Positions 24,964-34,563 are shown, numbered from the stretch's first letter. The stretch: DNA of 64,000 nucleotides from DASVDE01 sp036381235 (GCA_036381235.1 DASVDE010000022.1:1-64000); one strand, 5' to 3'. The notes: generated by a model not told the origin, from the sequence alone. Translations and numbers: made by a program.

Positions 24964-26253
24964 TTATGGATGCAGCTCGAATTCGTGCTCGCCGATCCGC
25001 ACGTCGTCGCCCGATTCGAAGCCGGCCGCCTCCAGGGCGGCGATGACTCCGATCTCCTTGAGGCGGCGCTCAAGGTAGGCGAGCGCCTCCTCGTTGCTCA
25101 GGTCATGACGCTCGAAGAGCAGCTCGACGCCGCGGCCGAGCACACGGAACCCACCGTCGTCCTCGCGCTCGACCCGGTAGCCGCCTTCGCCCGCTGGGCG
25201 GTAGACCCGGTACTCGGCCTCGAATTCCGAAGTGGCCTCGCCCGCAGCCTCGATCCGAGCCGGGGCCTCAGGGAGAGCCGAGAGGATCCGCTGTCGCAGC
25301 TCCTCCAACCCATCACCGGTCGCCGAGGAAACGGCCAGCACCCCGAGAATCCGGTCGCCCAGCCTCCCCGCCCAATCCTCCACTGCCGACTCCACCTGCT
25401 CCTGCGGGAGCAGATCCCGCTTGGAGAGCACGACCAGCTCGGGCAATCGGTCCAACCCCAAGCCGTAGGAGGACAGCTCTTGCCGCACCGCCTCATAGTT
25501 GGACTCCGGATCGCCCTCCAGCGGAGCCAGATCGACCAGGTGCACCAACATCGAGCAGCGCTCCACATGGGCGAGGAACTCGTGCCCGAGCCCGGCGCCC
25601 TCCGCCGCCCCCTCGATCAGGCCGGGGATGTCGGCGACGACGGCCTGCCGGTCCTCCCCCTCGATCGTCCCCAGCACCGGCGACAGGGTCGTGAACGGAT
25701 AGTCGGCGACCTTCGGGGTGGCTCGCGTCAGCCGACTCAGCAGCGAGGACTTGCCGGCGTTGGGCAGGCCGACCAGCCCCACGTCGGCCAGCAATTTCAA
25801 TTGCAACTCGATCCAATCCCCTTCCCCGGCGGTGCCCTTCTCGGCGAACCGCGGGGCCTGCCTGGTGGAGGTCGCAAATCGCTTGTTCCCGTGCCCGCCG
25901 CGCCCCCCGTGCGCGATCACCGCGCGCTGGCCAACCTCGACCAGATCGACTCGGCTCCCATCCACTGCGGTCGCCTGGGTCCCGGCGGGCACCAGGATCT
26001 CCCGATCTTCCCCCCGCGCCCCGTGCCGGTTTGAGCCCTCGCCGTGCCTTCCCCGTCCGGCCCTGAAGTGCTTGCTGCCCCGCAGCTCCCCAAGGTCCCG
26101 CCGCGACGCATCGCAGACCAACACCACGTCCCCGCCATGGCCGCCATCTCCCCCATCGGGCCCGCCTCGGGGCACGTGCGCCTCCCGGCGAAAGCTCACG
26201 CAGCCGTTACCGCCCGCGCCACCCTCGACCCATATCTTTGCCCTGTCGTACAT
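24964..26253 (-). CDS. obgE: GTPase ObgE/CgtA
   Basis: Ribosome-associated GTPase important for 50S assembly and stress control. The glycine-rich Obg fold occupies residues 1-157 (GGAGGNGCVSFRREAHVPRGG), then the G domain with GLPNAGKSSLL (G1), DIPGLIEGA (G3) and SKRDLL (G4-like), and a C-terminal OCT domain (about 345-429, ending FELHP). The order rplU-rpmA-obgE-proB is typical. The gap to rpmA is 220 bases and carries two inverted REP-like copies. Confidence 0.97.
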   Translation of the reverse strand: MYDRAKIWVEGGAGGNGCVSFRREAHVPRGGPDGGDGGHGGDVVLVCDASRRDLGELRGSKHFRAGRGRHGEGSNRHGARGEDREILVPAGTQATAVDGSRVDLVEVGQRAVIAHGGRGGHGNKRFATSTRQAPRFAEKGTAGEGDWIELQLKLLADVGLVGLPNAGKSSLLSRLTRATPKVADYPFTTLSPVLGTIEGEDRQAVVADIPGLIEGAAEGAGLGHEFLAHVERCSMLVHLVDLAPLEGDPESNYEAVRQELSSYGLGLDRLPELVVLSKRDLLPQEQVESAVEDWAGRLGDRILGVLAVSSATGDGLEELRQRILSALPEAPARIEAAGEATSEFEAEYRVYRPAGEGGYRVEREDDGGFRVLGRGVELLFERHDLSNEEALAYLERRLKEIGVIAALEAAGFESGDDVRIGEHEFELHP

Positions 26254-26292
26254 CGCCAGCAGGGTAGATGGGGAGGGGATTGGGCACCCTCC

Positions 26293-26447
26293 CGCTCGCT
26301 ATCCCTTCGGGTAGCGCCGCTCGCGGGTAGTGGCGCCCAACCCCCTCCTCACGAGCCTGCTCCAATGATCGCTGGTGAGCGCAGCAGGGAGAGGGCCCGG
26401 TTGCCCTACTCGAGCGCGGCGCTACCGGCGAAGCCGGATAGCGCGAG
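26293..26447. repeat. Inverted pair of REP-like hairpins (BIME-like) between rpmA and obgE
   Basis: Copy one (26406-26447) is identical over 42 bases to 23791-23832. Copy two (26293-26332) is a diverged copy in the opposite orientation, sharing the GCTA(C)CC-GAA-GGGATAGCG hairpin. Together they form the head-to-head layout of bacterial interspersed mosaic elements. They fill most of the 220-base gap; apart from the repeats I see nothing in 26254-26473. Confidence 0.75.
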
Positions 26448-26473
26448 AGAGGGGCACCCGGGCCCTCACTCCC

Positions 26474-26725
26474 CTAGCTTTCGATGACTGAGATCGTGCG
26501 ACCGCGACGCGAGGGTTTGAAGTCCACAGTGCCCGGCCGCGTCGCGAAGATCGTGTGATCGCGGCCGAGGCCGGTGCCCTCGCCCGGCCAGAAGCGCGTG
26601 CCCCGCTGGCGAACGATGATCTCGCCACCGGATACCTGCTGCCCGGCAAACACCTTGACGCCGAGCATCTTCGGGTTTGAGTCGCGACCGTTGCGGCTGG
26701 AGCCGAGGCCCTTCTTATGAGCCAT
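26474..26725 (-). CDS. rpmA: 50S ribosomal protein L27
   Basis: An 83-residue protein that reaches the peptidyl-transferase centre. The family N-terminus MAHKKGLGSSRNGRDSNPK is intact, with no Firmicute-type cleavable leader, and GGEIIVRQRGTRFWPGEG is the conserved core. A Shine-Dalgarno GAAGGAGG lies within the end of rplU, which overlaps this gene by 11 bases. Confidence 0.97.
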   Translation of the reverse strand: MAHKKGLGSSRNGRDSNPKMLGVKVFAGQQVSGGEIIVRQRGTRFWPGEGTGLGRDHTIFATRPGTVDFKPSRRGRTISVIES

Positions 26726-27077
26726 CGTCAGCCTCCTTCTTCTCAGCTTTCGGGGCAGCCGCTTTGCGGGTCGCCATCTTGACCTCGGTCACCTCGAGCT
26801 TGGTCAGTTCGGAGCGGTGCCCGGCGCGGCGGCGGTAGCCCTTCTTCGGCTTGTATTTGAAGACCTTGATCTTCGGCCCGCGCAGATGCTCGGCGACGGT
26901 CGCCTCGACCTTCACCTTCTCCAGCTCCTTTGGCTCCGCAACGACATCTTTGTCGCGGAACATCACGGCACGGAGGGCGACTTTGTCGCCCTCTTTGGCG
27001 CTGAGGCGATCGACGAGCAGGGAGGTCCCCTTCTCGACCTTGTACTGCTTGCCGCCTGTTTCGATTACCGCGTACAT
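26715..27077 (-). CDS. rplU: 50S ribosomal protein L21
   Basis: A 120-residue L21, recognised by MYAVIETGGKQYKVEKG and the RAGHRSELTKLEV end of the core. The last 19 residues form an Ala/Lys/Glu-rich tail beyond the usual end at about residue 100. It overlaps rpmA and follows the RNase E/G gene by three bases, so the three are one transcript. Confidence 0.96.
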   Translation of the reverse strand: MYAVIETGGKQYKVEKGTSLLVDRLSAKEGDKVALRAVMFRDKDVVAEPKELEKVKVEATVAEHLRGPKIKVFKYKPKKGYRRRAGHRSELTKLEVTEVKMATRKAAAPKAEKKEADDGS

Positions 27078-27080
27078 GCT

Positions 27081-28820
27081 CTATTCGTCCTCGCTGCCGT
27101 GATTGGAGCCGCCGGAGTCTAGCGATGCGACCGCGGCGGAGCGCTCGACCCGCTCGATCCGCACCAGCTTGCGCTCGCCCACGAATCGCCCCCCGCCGGT
27201 GACGCTGACGATGTAGGAGTCGACCCGCGCGACGGCGTCGTCGGGGTTGTACATGTGCGGCTCGTCGATCTTGACCAGGACCTCCTCGCCGACCTTGAAG
27301 GGCAGCGCCCGCTCCTCGATCTCCTCGCGCGTGCCGGCCTCGACTACCTCGAAGGTGTCGATCGGTAGCGCGTCCCCACCTTCGAAGTGGAACTGCTTCC
27401 CGGTCTCCGCCTCCAGCTCGGCAAGGCCGCTCTCGGGATCGATCAGCTCCGCAGCCACCTTCGGGTTGACCCGCAGCAGGAAGGCCTCCGGCTCCGGGCG
27501 CTCGGCAACGACCTCGGGCAGCTTGCGCAGGCCCTCGAGGGCGACCGTCTCGGCCGAGAGCACCACGCCCTCCCCTGCGCAGGTCGGGCAGTGGGCGGTG
27601 AGGATCTCCCGCACCCCATCGGTCACGTTCTGGCGCGTCATCTCAACCAGGCCGAGCGGAGAGACCTCGACCACATAGCTCTTCGACTTGTCGGCGTCGA
27701 GCGCTTTGCGCAGCGTTTTCAGGACTTTCTCGCGGTTTTTCGCCCGCGCCATGTCGATGAAGTCGATGACGATGATCCCGCCGATGTCGCGCAGTCGCAG
27801 CTGACGCACTGCCTCCTCGGCGGCCTCGGTGTTGACCCGGGTGATCGTCTCCTCCAGACCCCCTTTGCCGCGACCGGTGAAGCTGCCGCTGTTGACGTCG
27901 ATCACGGTCAGCGCCTCGGCGTAGTCGATGATCAGATAGCCACCCGAGGGCAGGTCGACCCGCCGGTTCAGGGTCGATTCGATCGCCTTGTCGATCCCCC
28001 ACTTCTCGAACAGGGGCTTTCGGCCCTCGTACAGCTCCACACCGTCGACCAGTTCCGGGGCCGTGCGCTGGAAGAAGCCGGTCACGCGGTCGAACTGCTT
28101 CTGGGAGTCGATGATCGCCTTCTCGAAGTCGCTGAGGAAGACGTCGCGCAGAACGCGCACCGGCAGGTCGGCCTCCTGAAAGACGAGGTTCGGCGCCTTG
28201 GTCTGCTCGATGCGGCGGTCGAGGACATCGCCCAGCTTGTGCAGGTAGCCGATCTCCCGCACGAAGTCGGATTTCTTCGCTCCGTGGGCAGCGGTGCGAA
28301 CGATCAGCCCACCGGGCCCTTTATAGGTGCGGTCGACCATCTTGCGCAGACGGTCGCGCTCTGAGGTGGTAAGCCGGCGACTCACCCCGACCCCACTTCC
28401 CTGCGGGGCATAGACCAGGTAGCGGCCGGCGATCGAGGTGTTCATCGAGAGCCGGGCGCCCTTCGTCTTCAGCGGGTCCTTGACGACCTGCACGACGATC
28501 TCCTGCCCGGGTTTGATCAGCTCGTCGATGCGGCGGCCTTTGCCGCGACCCCGCTTCGGCGCCTGCTCCCCGTCCGGCAGGACGATCTCATCGACGTGCA
28601 GAAAGCCGTTGCGCTCGAGGCCGATGTCGACGAACGCGGCCTCCATTCCGGGAAGGACGTTGTCGACCTTCCCCTTGTAGATGTTGCCGACGATCGAGCG
28701 GCGGCCGCGGCGCTCTATGTAGAGCTCCGCGACATCGCGGTTGCCGCCTTTCGTCTTCGACTCGAGAACCGCCACGCGAGTCTCGCCGCGGTCTGCGGAA
28801 ACCAGAATTGTCTTTTTCAT
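27081..28820 (-). CDS. Ribonuclease E/G family endoribonuclease with C-terminal TRAM-like domain
   Basis: Endonuclease for rRNA and mRNA processing. The N-terminal S1 domain includes GNIYKGKVDNVLPGMEAAFVD (about 43-63). The catalytic Asp residues are in VIDVNSGSFTGRG and IIVIDFIDM, and the zinc-link is CPTCAGEGVV (about 422). After this the 579-residue protein has a TRAM-like tail (KVGEEVLVKIDEP... AGAGRF-like VTGGGRFVGERKLVRI) instead of the long disordered scaffold of enterobacterial RNase E. This makes it closer to RNase G in size. I leave out a symbol because rne and rng cannot be separated by sequence here. Confidence 0.92.
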   Translation of the reverse strand: MKKTILVSADRGETRVAVLESKTKGGNRDVAELYIERRGRRSIVGNIYKGKVDNVLPGMEAAFVDIGLERNGFLHVDEIVLPDGEQAPKRGRGKGRRIDELIKPGQEIVVQVVKDPLKTKGARLSMNTSIAGRYLVYAPQGSGVGVSRRLTTSERDRLRKMVDRTYKGPGGLIVRTAAHGAKKSDFVREIGYLHKLGDVLDRRIEQTKAPNLVFQEADLPVRVLRDVFLSDFEKAIIDSQKQFDRVTGFFQRTAPELVDGVELYEGRKPLFEKWGIDKAIESTLNRRVDLPSGGYLIIDYAEALTVIDVNSGSFTGRGKGGLEETITRVNTEAAEEAVRQLRLRDIGGIIVIDFIDMARAKNREKVLKTLRKALDADKSKSYVVEVSPLGLVEMTRQNVTDGVREILTAHCPTCAGEGVVLSAETVALEGLRKLPEVVAERPEPEAFLLRVNPKVAAELIDPESGLAELEAETGKQFHFEGGDALPIDTFEVVEAGTREEIEERALPFKVGEEVLVKIDEPHMYNPDDAVARVDSYIVSVTGGGRFVGERKLVRIERVERSAAVASLDSGGSNHGSEDE

Positions 28821-28869
28821 TTCAGCTCAGTTCAGATAGGTACGCGATCGCCTGCGCCCCTTTGCGAGG

Positions 28870-30066
28870 TCACCAGGCGAACCTGCCCTTCTGGCTGAGC
28901 CGCGATTGCATGTGAATGCTCTGAAGCACCCCCACCGCGAGGAAAGTCGCGAGCACGGAGGAACCTCCGTAGCTCATCAGCGGTAAGGGAATCCCCGTGA
29001 TCGGCATGATCCCAAGGTTCATTCCCACGTTGACGAAGACCTGGAAGAGCAGCATGGCGGCAATGCCGCCGGCCACCAGGGTCCCGTATGAGTTCTTCGA
29101 GAGCGTCACGATCCGCAGCGCCCGCCAGATGAGCAGGGCGTAGAGGGATAGGACGAATGCGGCCCCCATGAATCCGTAGCGCTCCCCGATCACCGCGAAG
29201 ATGAAGTCGGTGTGCCGCTCAGGGACAAAGTCGAGCCGCGTTTGGGTGGCCCGATCGCCACGGCCGGTCTTCTCACCGGAGCCGATCGCGATCTTGGCCT
29301 GATTCTGCTGGTAGCCGGCGTCGCTGGAGTTCTCGTCGGGGTGCAGGAACGAGGTGAGCCTCTCCTGCTGGTACCCCTTCAGCACGGGCGTCCCGATTGC
29401 GGGAGCCACTACGAGAACCAGTGTCGTCAACGCGACGACGGCCGCGCCGATTGCGGCGAGGTGCGTCCAGGGGACGCCCCCCACATACATCACGGCGAGT
29501 GTGATCGCCCCGAACACCAATGAGGTGCCGAGGTCCGGCTGCAGGAAGACAAGCGCAGCCGGAGCCAGGCCGAGGCATAGGTAGCGCACCGTGCGCTGCC
29601 GAGCCGAACCGCGCCTGGCGCCATCGATGACGAACCCGGCAAGCGCGAGCACAAGCAGGAGCTTGCCGAGCTCCGATGGCTGGAAACTGAAGAACGGCAG
29701 GTCAAAGGCGCGCCGTGAGCCGCGCGCCGCAAACCCGAACACGAAGACAAGCGAGATGCTCACGCAGAGGAAGGTGTAGATACCGACCCGCAGCTCGCGG
29801 AAGCGCGAGTAATCGATGCGGGAGAGAAGCAGCATGCCGACGATGCCGAGCACGGCGTAGAGCGCTTGGCGATCGACGAAGTAGTTGGGGTTGCCCGGCA
29901 CGTCATGCCGCGTCGCCTGGCCGAGGACGAAGACGCTGAAGGCGGCGAGTGCCGCTGCCGCGAGAGCCAACGGAGCGTCCATGTAGGCGAGGCCAAGCCG
30001 CTCCGCGAGGCCGGGCCGGGCGACGAACGGCTCGGGGCGAGCCTGGCGTGTACGGGTCGCATACAT
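28870..30066 (-). CDS. rodA: Rod-shape SEDS glycosyltransferase RodA
   Basis: Peptidoglycan polymerase of the elongasome, partner of PBP2. The 398-residue protein has ten or so membrane helices with SEDS signatures QPDLGTSLVFGAI (about 175) and PITGIPLPLMSYGGSS (about 357), which fit RodA/FtsW. It directly follows mrdA (2-base gap) in an mreB-mreC-mreD-mrdA-rodA run, which argues for RodA over FtsW. Confidence 0.95.
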   Translation of the reverse strand: MYATRTRQARPEPFVARPGLAERLGLAYMDAPLALAAAALAAFSVFVLGQATRHDVPGNPNYFVDRQALYAVLGIVGMLLLSRIDYSRFRELRVGIYTFLCVSISLVFVFGFAARGSRRAFDLPFFSFQPSELGKLLLVLALAGFVIDGARRGSARQRTVRYLCLGLAPAALVFLQPDLGTSLVFGAITLAVMYVGGVPWTHLAAIGAAVVALTTLVLVVAPAIGTPVLKGYQQERLTSFLHPDENSSDAGYQQNQAKIAIGSGEKTGRGDRATQTRLDFVPERHTDFIFAVIGERYGFMGAAFVLSLYALLIWRALRIVTLSKNSYGTLVAGGIAAMLLFQVFVNVGMNLGIMPITGIPLPLMSYGGSSVLATFLAVGVLQSIHMQSRLSQKGRFAW

Positions 30067-30068
30067 GT

Positions 30069-31949
30069 CTACTCGATCGCTCCGCCGCCGGCGCCGGGAA
30101 CCGGGTGGGCGCTCTTGCCGAAGTACTCGGAAAGGATGTCACGGGCGGCGGGGGCTGCCGTATCGGCGCCAAAGCCGCCCTGCTCGAATGTCACAGCGAC
30201 GACGATCTCGGGGTCAGGGTAGGGAGCAAGCACCACATACCATGACTGATCTGCATATCCGGGGCGCTCCGCCGTTCCCGTCTTGCCGGCGACGGGAACC
30301 GGGAAGCCGCCGAAGATGTCGTAGGAGGTGCCACCGGGCAACTGAGCGGCATCGTGGAGCCCGGCGAGGATGACGTCGCGCCACTCGGGGTCGATCGGCA
30401 CATGCCTCGCCGGCCCGGGGTCGATCTCACGCAGCACGCGCCCGGCCGCGTCATTTACCTGCAGGCCGATGTGCGGCCGGGGAACCACGCCACCGTTGGC
30501 GATCGTCGCGTAGGCAACGGCCATCTGCAGCGGGTCGGCCTGCAGGTCGCCCTGCCCCACGGCGAGGTTGACGTTGTCGCCCGCCGACCAGGGCCGATCG
30601 GTGAGCTTCTTCCGGTACAGCTCGTTGCGCCAGGCCGGCGTCGGCAACAACCCGGCCTGCTCTCCCGGCAGGTCTATTCCCGTCTCCCTGCCAATCCCGA
30701 GGCGGCCCGCCCACTCCTGCAGCGCCGTCTTCGGGGTGCCCTCATACATCCGGTCGCCGAGCGTGTAGTAGAAGACATCGGAGGAAACCTGCAGGGCTCG
30801 CTGCATGCTGAGCGACCCGTAGGCTGCGCCACCGGCGTTCTGGAAGTCGATCCCGCCGAGCGTAAAGACGCCATCGTCGTATATCGACTCGGTCGGGGTC
30901 ACGGCGCCACTGGCCAGCGCCGCAACCGAGGTGATCGGCTTGAAGGTGGAACCGGTTGGATAGGCGCCGGCGATCGCGCGGTTGAAGTACGCCGCCCCGG
31001 TGTCTTCGGAATAGAGCCGGTCGACGGTCGCCTGGCTGATCGTATGGGTGAACAGAGCAGGGTCGAAAGTCGGATTCGACCCCATCGCCAGGATCTGGCC
31101 GTTGCGCGCGTTCATCGCCACATAAGCCCCATAGAGGCCCTGGCCGGACAGCGCCGCGTCGCCGGTCGCTTGTAGTTTCGAGTCGATCGTCAACTGCAGG
31201 TTGTTCCCCGGAGCGGGCGGCCGGTCGACCAGCCTTCCGCCCGGCGTCGGTTGACCGAGGGCATCGACCTGGATCCGAGTCATCCCGGGCGTGCCACGCA
31301 GGGGACGGTCGTAGGTGTACTCGACACCGTCCTGGCCGATTTCGTCGCCTGGCTGCACGCCCTTGTAGCGCGCCTCTTTCAACTGGTCCTCGTTGATCTC
31401 GTGAACGCTGCCGAGGATGTGGGCGGCGAGCGTCCCGCTCGGGTAACGGCGCACGAAGACACGCTGCACGCTGATTCCCGGGAAGCGGTCCTGGTTCTCC
31501 TGCAGGTAGTAGACGAGATAGCTGCCGACGTCGCGGCGCAATGTCACAGGCGCCCCGGCCGCGACCTTCTGCTGCTCGGCGATGATCTTCAAGACGCGGC
31601 GCAGCGATGTGTGGGTCAGCTCCCCGAGCCGCGCCAGCTCAGCCCGGCGCTCTGCGCGGTCGGCCGGCAGTTTCTGCAGGTTGACCTGCAGGGCGAAGCT
31701 GGTGCGGTTGCCGACCAGCACTTCTCCGTTGCGGTCGAGGATCTCGCCGCGCGGTGCGCTGACGCGGAACTCGCGGGTGCGGTTGTTGTTGGCCTCGGCC
31801 AGATACTTGTCGCCCGACAGAACCTGCAGCTGCCAGAGGCGGAAGAAGAGGACCACGAAGAGGACCAAGGCGAGGCCGCCGAAGACGGCAAGGCGCAAAG
31901 CCAGGCGATTGCTCATCTGTGGGCCTCGTTCGTCAGAACGGAGATACAT
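30069..31949 (-). CDS. mrdA: Penicillin-binding protein 2
   Basis: Transpeptidase of lateral wall synthesis. There is one N-terminal anchor (about 14-34), a pedestal domain starting SAPRGEILDRNGEVLVG, and the catalytic domain with the nucleophile motif STFK in PTGSTFKPITS (about 305), then the KTGT motif in AGKTGTAERPG (about 557). At 626 residues it is a normal class B enzyme. Its place between mreD and rodA identifies it as the elongasome PBP. Confidence 0.95.
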   Translation of the reverse strand: MYLRSDERGPQMSNRLALRLAVFGGLALVLFVVLFFRLWQLQVLSGDKYLAEANNNRTREFRVSAPRGEILDRNGEVLVGNRTSFALQVNLQKLPADRAERRAELARLGELTHTSLRRVLKIIAEQQKVAAGAPVTLRRDVGSYLVYYLQENQDRFPGISVQRVFVRRYPSGTLAAHILGSVHEINEDQLKEARYKGVQPGDEIGQDGVEYTYDRPLRGTPGMTRIQVDALGQPTPGGRLVDRPPAPGNNLQLTIDSKLQATGDAALSGQGLYGAYVAMNARNGQILAMGSNPTFDPALFTHTISQATVDRLYSEDTGAAYFNRAIAGAYPTGSTFKPITSVAALASGAVTPTESIYDDGVFTLGGIDFQNAGGAAYGSLSMQRALQVSSDVFYYTLGDRMYEGTPKTALQEWAGRLGIGRETGIDLPGEQAGLLPTPAWRNELYRKKLTDRPWSAGDNVNLAVGQGDLQADPLQMAVAYATIANGGVVPRPHIGLQVNDAAGRVLREIDPGPARHVPIDPEWRDVILAGLHDAAQLPGGTSYDIFGGFPVPVAGKTGTAERPGYADQSWYVVLAPYPDPEIVVAVTFEQGGFGADTAAPAARDILSEYFGKSAHPVPGAGGGAIE

Positions 31950-31953
31950 CTAT

Positions 31954-32502
31954 CTAGGTTCCCAGCACCGTCGGTTGCCTGCGTCGCCGCACTTTCGGCT
32001 CCTCGACCAGCGCCGGTCGCAGAGCGCGTCGCACGCCGAGGTAGATCGGCCAGCCGAGGAAGAATGCATAGAGGCTCTTGAGCAGGATGTCACGGACGAG
32101 CAGGGCGCTGACCGGGGCGTCCACCCCGAGCAGCAGCTGAACGACCGCGAGCCCCAGCTCACAGAACAAGGTCAGGCCCATGCAGAGCAGCGGTGGAACC
32201 AGGGAGCTGTGAATTTCGAAGCGCTCCCGGAAAAGCCCGGCCAGGTAACCGGCTCCGAGCAATACCAGCGAGGTGGCGCCGAGCGCCTCCACCAGAAGGC
32301 AATCGACCAGCAAGCCGACCGAGAAGCCGACAACCGCTCCCGTCGTCGTACCCCCCAGCAGGCCGAGGACTATGACCAGAGCCGGCAGCATGTCCGGGCT
32401 GACGTGGAAGAGCTCGACCCGCGAGAAGAAGGACAGCTGGATCAGCACGCCGCCGACCGATATCGCGACCAGGCGGGCGAGAATGCGAGGGGTGACGATC
32501 AT
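31954..32502 (-). CDS. mreD: Rod shape-determining protein MreD
   Basis: A 182-residue integral membrane protein with about five helices, starting after the short N-terminal RILARLVAIS. MreD is poorly conserved, so the call rests on size, helix pattern and its place between mreC and mrdA. The ATG overlaps the mreC stop by four bases (ATGA). Confidence 0.88.
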   Translation of the reverse strand: MIVTPRILARLVAISVGGVLIQLSFFSRVELFHVSPDMLPALVIVLGLLGGTTTGAVVGFSVGLLVDCLLVEALGATSLVLLGAGYLAGLFRERFEIHSSLVPPLLCMGLTLFCELGLAVVQLLLGVDAPVSALLVRDILLKSLYAFFLGWPIYLGVRRALRPALVEEPKVRRRRQPTVLGT

Positions 32503-33350
32503 CCGCGGCTCCCGCCGGTCAGCACTTGGACCAGATCGAGGTTGCGCAGGTCAGCATAGGGCCGCAGGTGGACCTGTTGACTGGCCTCCTGCTCGACGAC
32601 CGAAGCCTGCGTCACCTCGCCGATCGGGAGCCCGGGGGGGAACAGCGACTCGTAGCCCTCGACGCGCCAGCCGGAGGTGACGACGGTATCGCCCATCCCC
32701 ACCCTCTTCGTGGAGTCGATGAAGTCGAGGATCAGATCCTCGGGATCGCCGACGTCGGGCCTGACCACTCCTTGCCCCCCCTGCGGCACCACCTTGGCTG
32801 AGACGGCACTCGCATGGTCGGTCAGAAGCATCACCTGCGAGGAGCCGCCGCTGACCGCGGAAACCCGCCCGGCAAGAGCGCCGTCCGCGACCACCGGATC
32901 GTTGACACGCACCCCATCGCCTCCGCCCAGATCAATCGTCACCGTCGAGTACCAGACGTTCGGCGACCGCGCGATCACCCGTCCGGTCACCGGCTCATAG
33001 GCGGAGACCGCCAACACCGGCCCGCGGTCCAGCGCCAGCAGGTTGCGCAGCTGCGCGTTTTCATGCAGCGCCTCCTTGCCGGCAACCGCCTGGGCGCGAG
33101 CTGTTTCCAGCTCTGCCTCCAAGCGCTTGTTCTCACCGCGGGCGTCGAAGGTCTGGTCAAACCAGTTGATCAGATCGCGCGCGGGCTTCAGCGCCCGATC
33201 GGCGACCACCTGAAGCGGGCTGAAAGCTGCGCTGACAGTGCGCTGCAGGCCGCCGGAGCCCTGGCCGTACGTAAAGGTCAGCAGCGCGAACGAGCTGATG
33301 ATGAGAAGCGCGAGAACCGCTCTACGGCGGCGTACTTGCTTTCGATACAC
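32499..33350 (-). CDS. mreC: Rod shape-determining protein MreC
   Basis: A 283-residue bitopic protein: anchor near residues 12-30, a coiled coil (about 68-105, ENKRLEAELETARAQ), then the beta-barrel periplasmic domain with VIARSPNVWYSTVTIDLGGGDGVRVNDPVV, the best-conserved MreC block. It bridges MreB and the PBP2-RodA pair. It starts 38 bases after mreB. Confidence 0.93.
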   Translation of the reverse strand: MYRKQVRRRRAVLALLIISSFALLTFTYGQGSGGLQRTVSAAFSPLQVVADRALKPARDLINWFDQTFDARGENKRLEAELETARAQAVAGKEALHENAQLRNLLALDRGPVLAVSAYEPVTGRVIARSPNVWYSTVTIDLGGGDGVRVNDPVVADGALAGRVSAVSGGSSQVMLLTDHASAVSAKVVPQGGQGVVRPDVGDPEDLILDFIDSTKRVGMGDTVVTSGWRVEGYESLFPPGLPIGEVTQASVVEQEASQQVHLRPYADLRNLDLVQVLTGGSRG

Positions 33351-33388
33351 GGTGAACGCCTAAGTTTGGAGCTTGACATGAGCGGGGG

Positions 33389-34435
33389 CTAAGCAAAGTT
33401 GCGAGCGCCCGACTTCCTGCTGGCGCGGTGGATCGTCTCGAACTCCTCCAGGGAGACGCCGGACCCCACCGCCACGCAGGTCAGCGGTGACTCTGCCAGC
33501 TGACAGGGCATCTGGCACTCATCGCGCAACCGCTGTTCGAGTCCTTGCAAAAGCGCGCCGCCGCCGGCCAGCGTGATTCCGCGGTCCATGATGTCACCCG
33601 CCAGCTCCGGCGGGGTGCGGTCGAGGGTGTCCTTGACCGCGTCGACGACGTGGCCGACCGGCTCGTCGAGGGCGACGCGAACCTCTTCGGAGGAGAGGGT
33701 GATCGTTTTCGGCAGGCCGGAGACGAGGTCGCGACCACGGATCTCGGTCCGCACCTCCTCGGGCAGCTTCGACGCCGAGCCGGCCTCGAGCTTGACCTCC
33801 TCCGCCGTCTGGGTGCCGATCGCCAGCTTGTACTCGTGCTTGCAATGGTTGACGATCGCCTCGTCGAGCTCATCGCCGCCGACCCGAATCGACTGCGAGA
33901 CGACGATGCCGCCCAGTGAGATGACCGCGACCTCGGTGGTGCCGCCGCCGATGTCGACGACCATCGACCCGGTCGGCTCGGCAACGGGCAGGCCGGCGCC
34001 GATCGCAGCCGCCATCGGCTCCTCGATCAGATAGGCCTTGCGAGCGCCGGCCGAGAGACAGGCCTCCTCGACGGCCCGCTTCTCGACCCCGGTTACGCCG
34101 GAGGGAACGCAGACGACAACGCGCGGGTGCGCGAAGCGGTTCTGGTGCACCTTCTTGATGAAGTGCCGAAGCATCTGCTCGGTGACGTCGAAGTCCGCGA
34201 TCACTCCATCCTTGAGCGGGCGAATCGCGGTGATCGTCCCCGGCGTCCGACCCAGCATTCGCTTTGCCTCCACCCCGACCGCGTGGACCTGGCCGTTGCG
34301 AGAGTCGATCGCCACGACGGATGGTTCGGAGAGGACGATGCCGCGACCGCGCACGTAGACGAGCGTGTTGGCGGTGCCGAGGTCGACGGCCATGTCGCGG
34401 CCGCCTAATCCCCTCAGCCGGCTGAACAGGCCCAT
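33389..34435 (-). CDS. mreB: Actin-like rod shape protein MreB
   Basis: Cytoskeletal actin homologue that positions elongation. The 348-residue protein shows the phosphate loops DLGTANTLVYVRGRG (about 17) and VVDIGGGTTEVAVISLGG (about 160), plus the adenosine-motif region ITLAGGGALLQGL (about 290). It is first in the mre-mrd-rod run and divergent from the histidine kinase; a TTGACA box lies 67 bases upstream of the start. Confidence 0.97.
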   Translation of the reverse strand: MGLFSRLRGLGGRDMAVDLGTANTLVYVRGRGIVLSEPSVVAIDSRNGQVHAVGVEAKRMLGRTPGTITAIRPLKDGVIADFDVTEQMLRHFIKKVHQNRFAHPRVVVCVPSGVTGVEKRAVEEACLSAGARKAYLIEEPMAAAIGAGLPVAEPTGSMVVDIGGGTTEVAVISLGGIVVSQSIRVGGDELDEAIVNHCKHEYKLAIGTQTAEEVKLEAGSASKLPEEVRTEIRGRDLVSGLPKTITLSSEEVRVALDEPVGHVVDAVKDTLDRTPPELAGDIMDRGITLAGGGALLQGLEQRLRDECQMPCQLAESPLTCVAVGSGVSLEEFETIHRASRKSGARNFA

Positions 34436-34479
34436 GCGTGCGTGTCGTGGCTCATCGAGAGGGGATCATCCCAAATGCG

Positions 34480-34507
34480 TGTATTTACCCTGGTAATCCC
34501 CTGTCAA
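34480..34507 (-). promoter_or_regulatory. Candidate promoter of the mreB operon
   Basis: On the minus strand a perfect -35 TTGACA (34502-34507) is followed after 16 bases by AATACA (34480-34485), a weak -10. The start codon of mreB is about 44 bases further on. The -35 is the best sigma-70-like match in the gap, but the -10 is poor, so the exact start of transcription is uncertain. The 128-base gap also holds TATAGT (34513-34518), a possible -10 for the divergent kinase gene. Confidence 0.45.
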
Positions 34508-34563
34508 TGTCTTATAGTCAAAAATACTAGAGCAGTTCCGGGACAGGCCCGGCGGAGTGACCG

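Noticed and set aside
23789..26447. CRISPR array
   Set aside because: The repeats are only two or three copies, far apart, palindromic and without regular spacers or cas genes.
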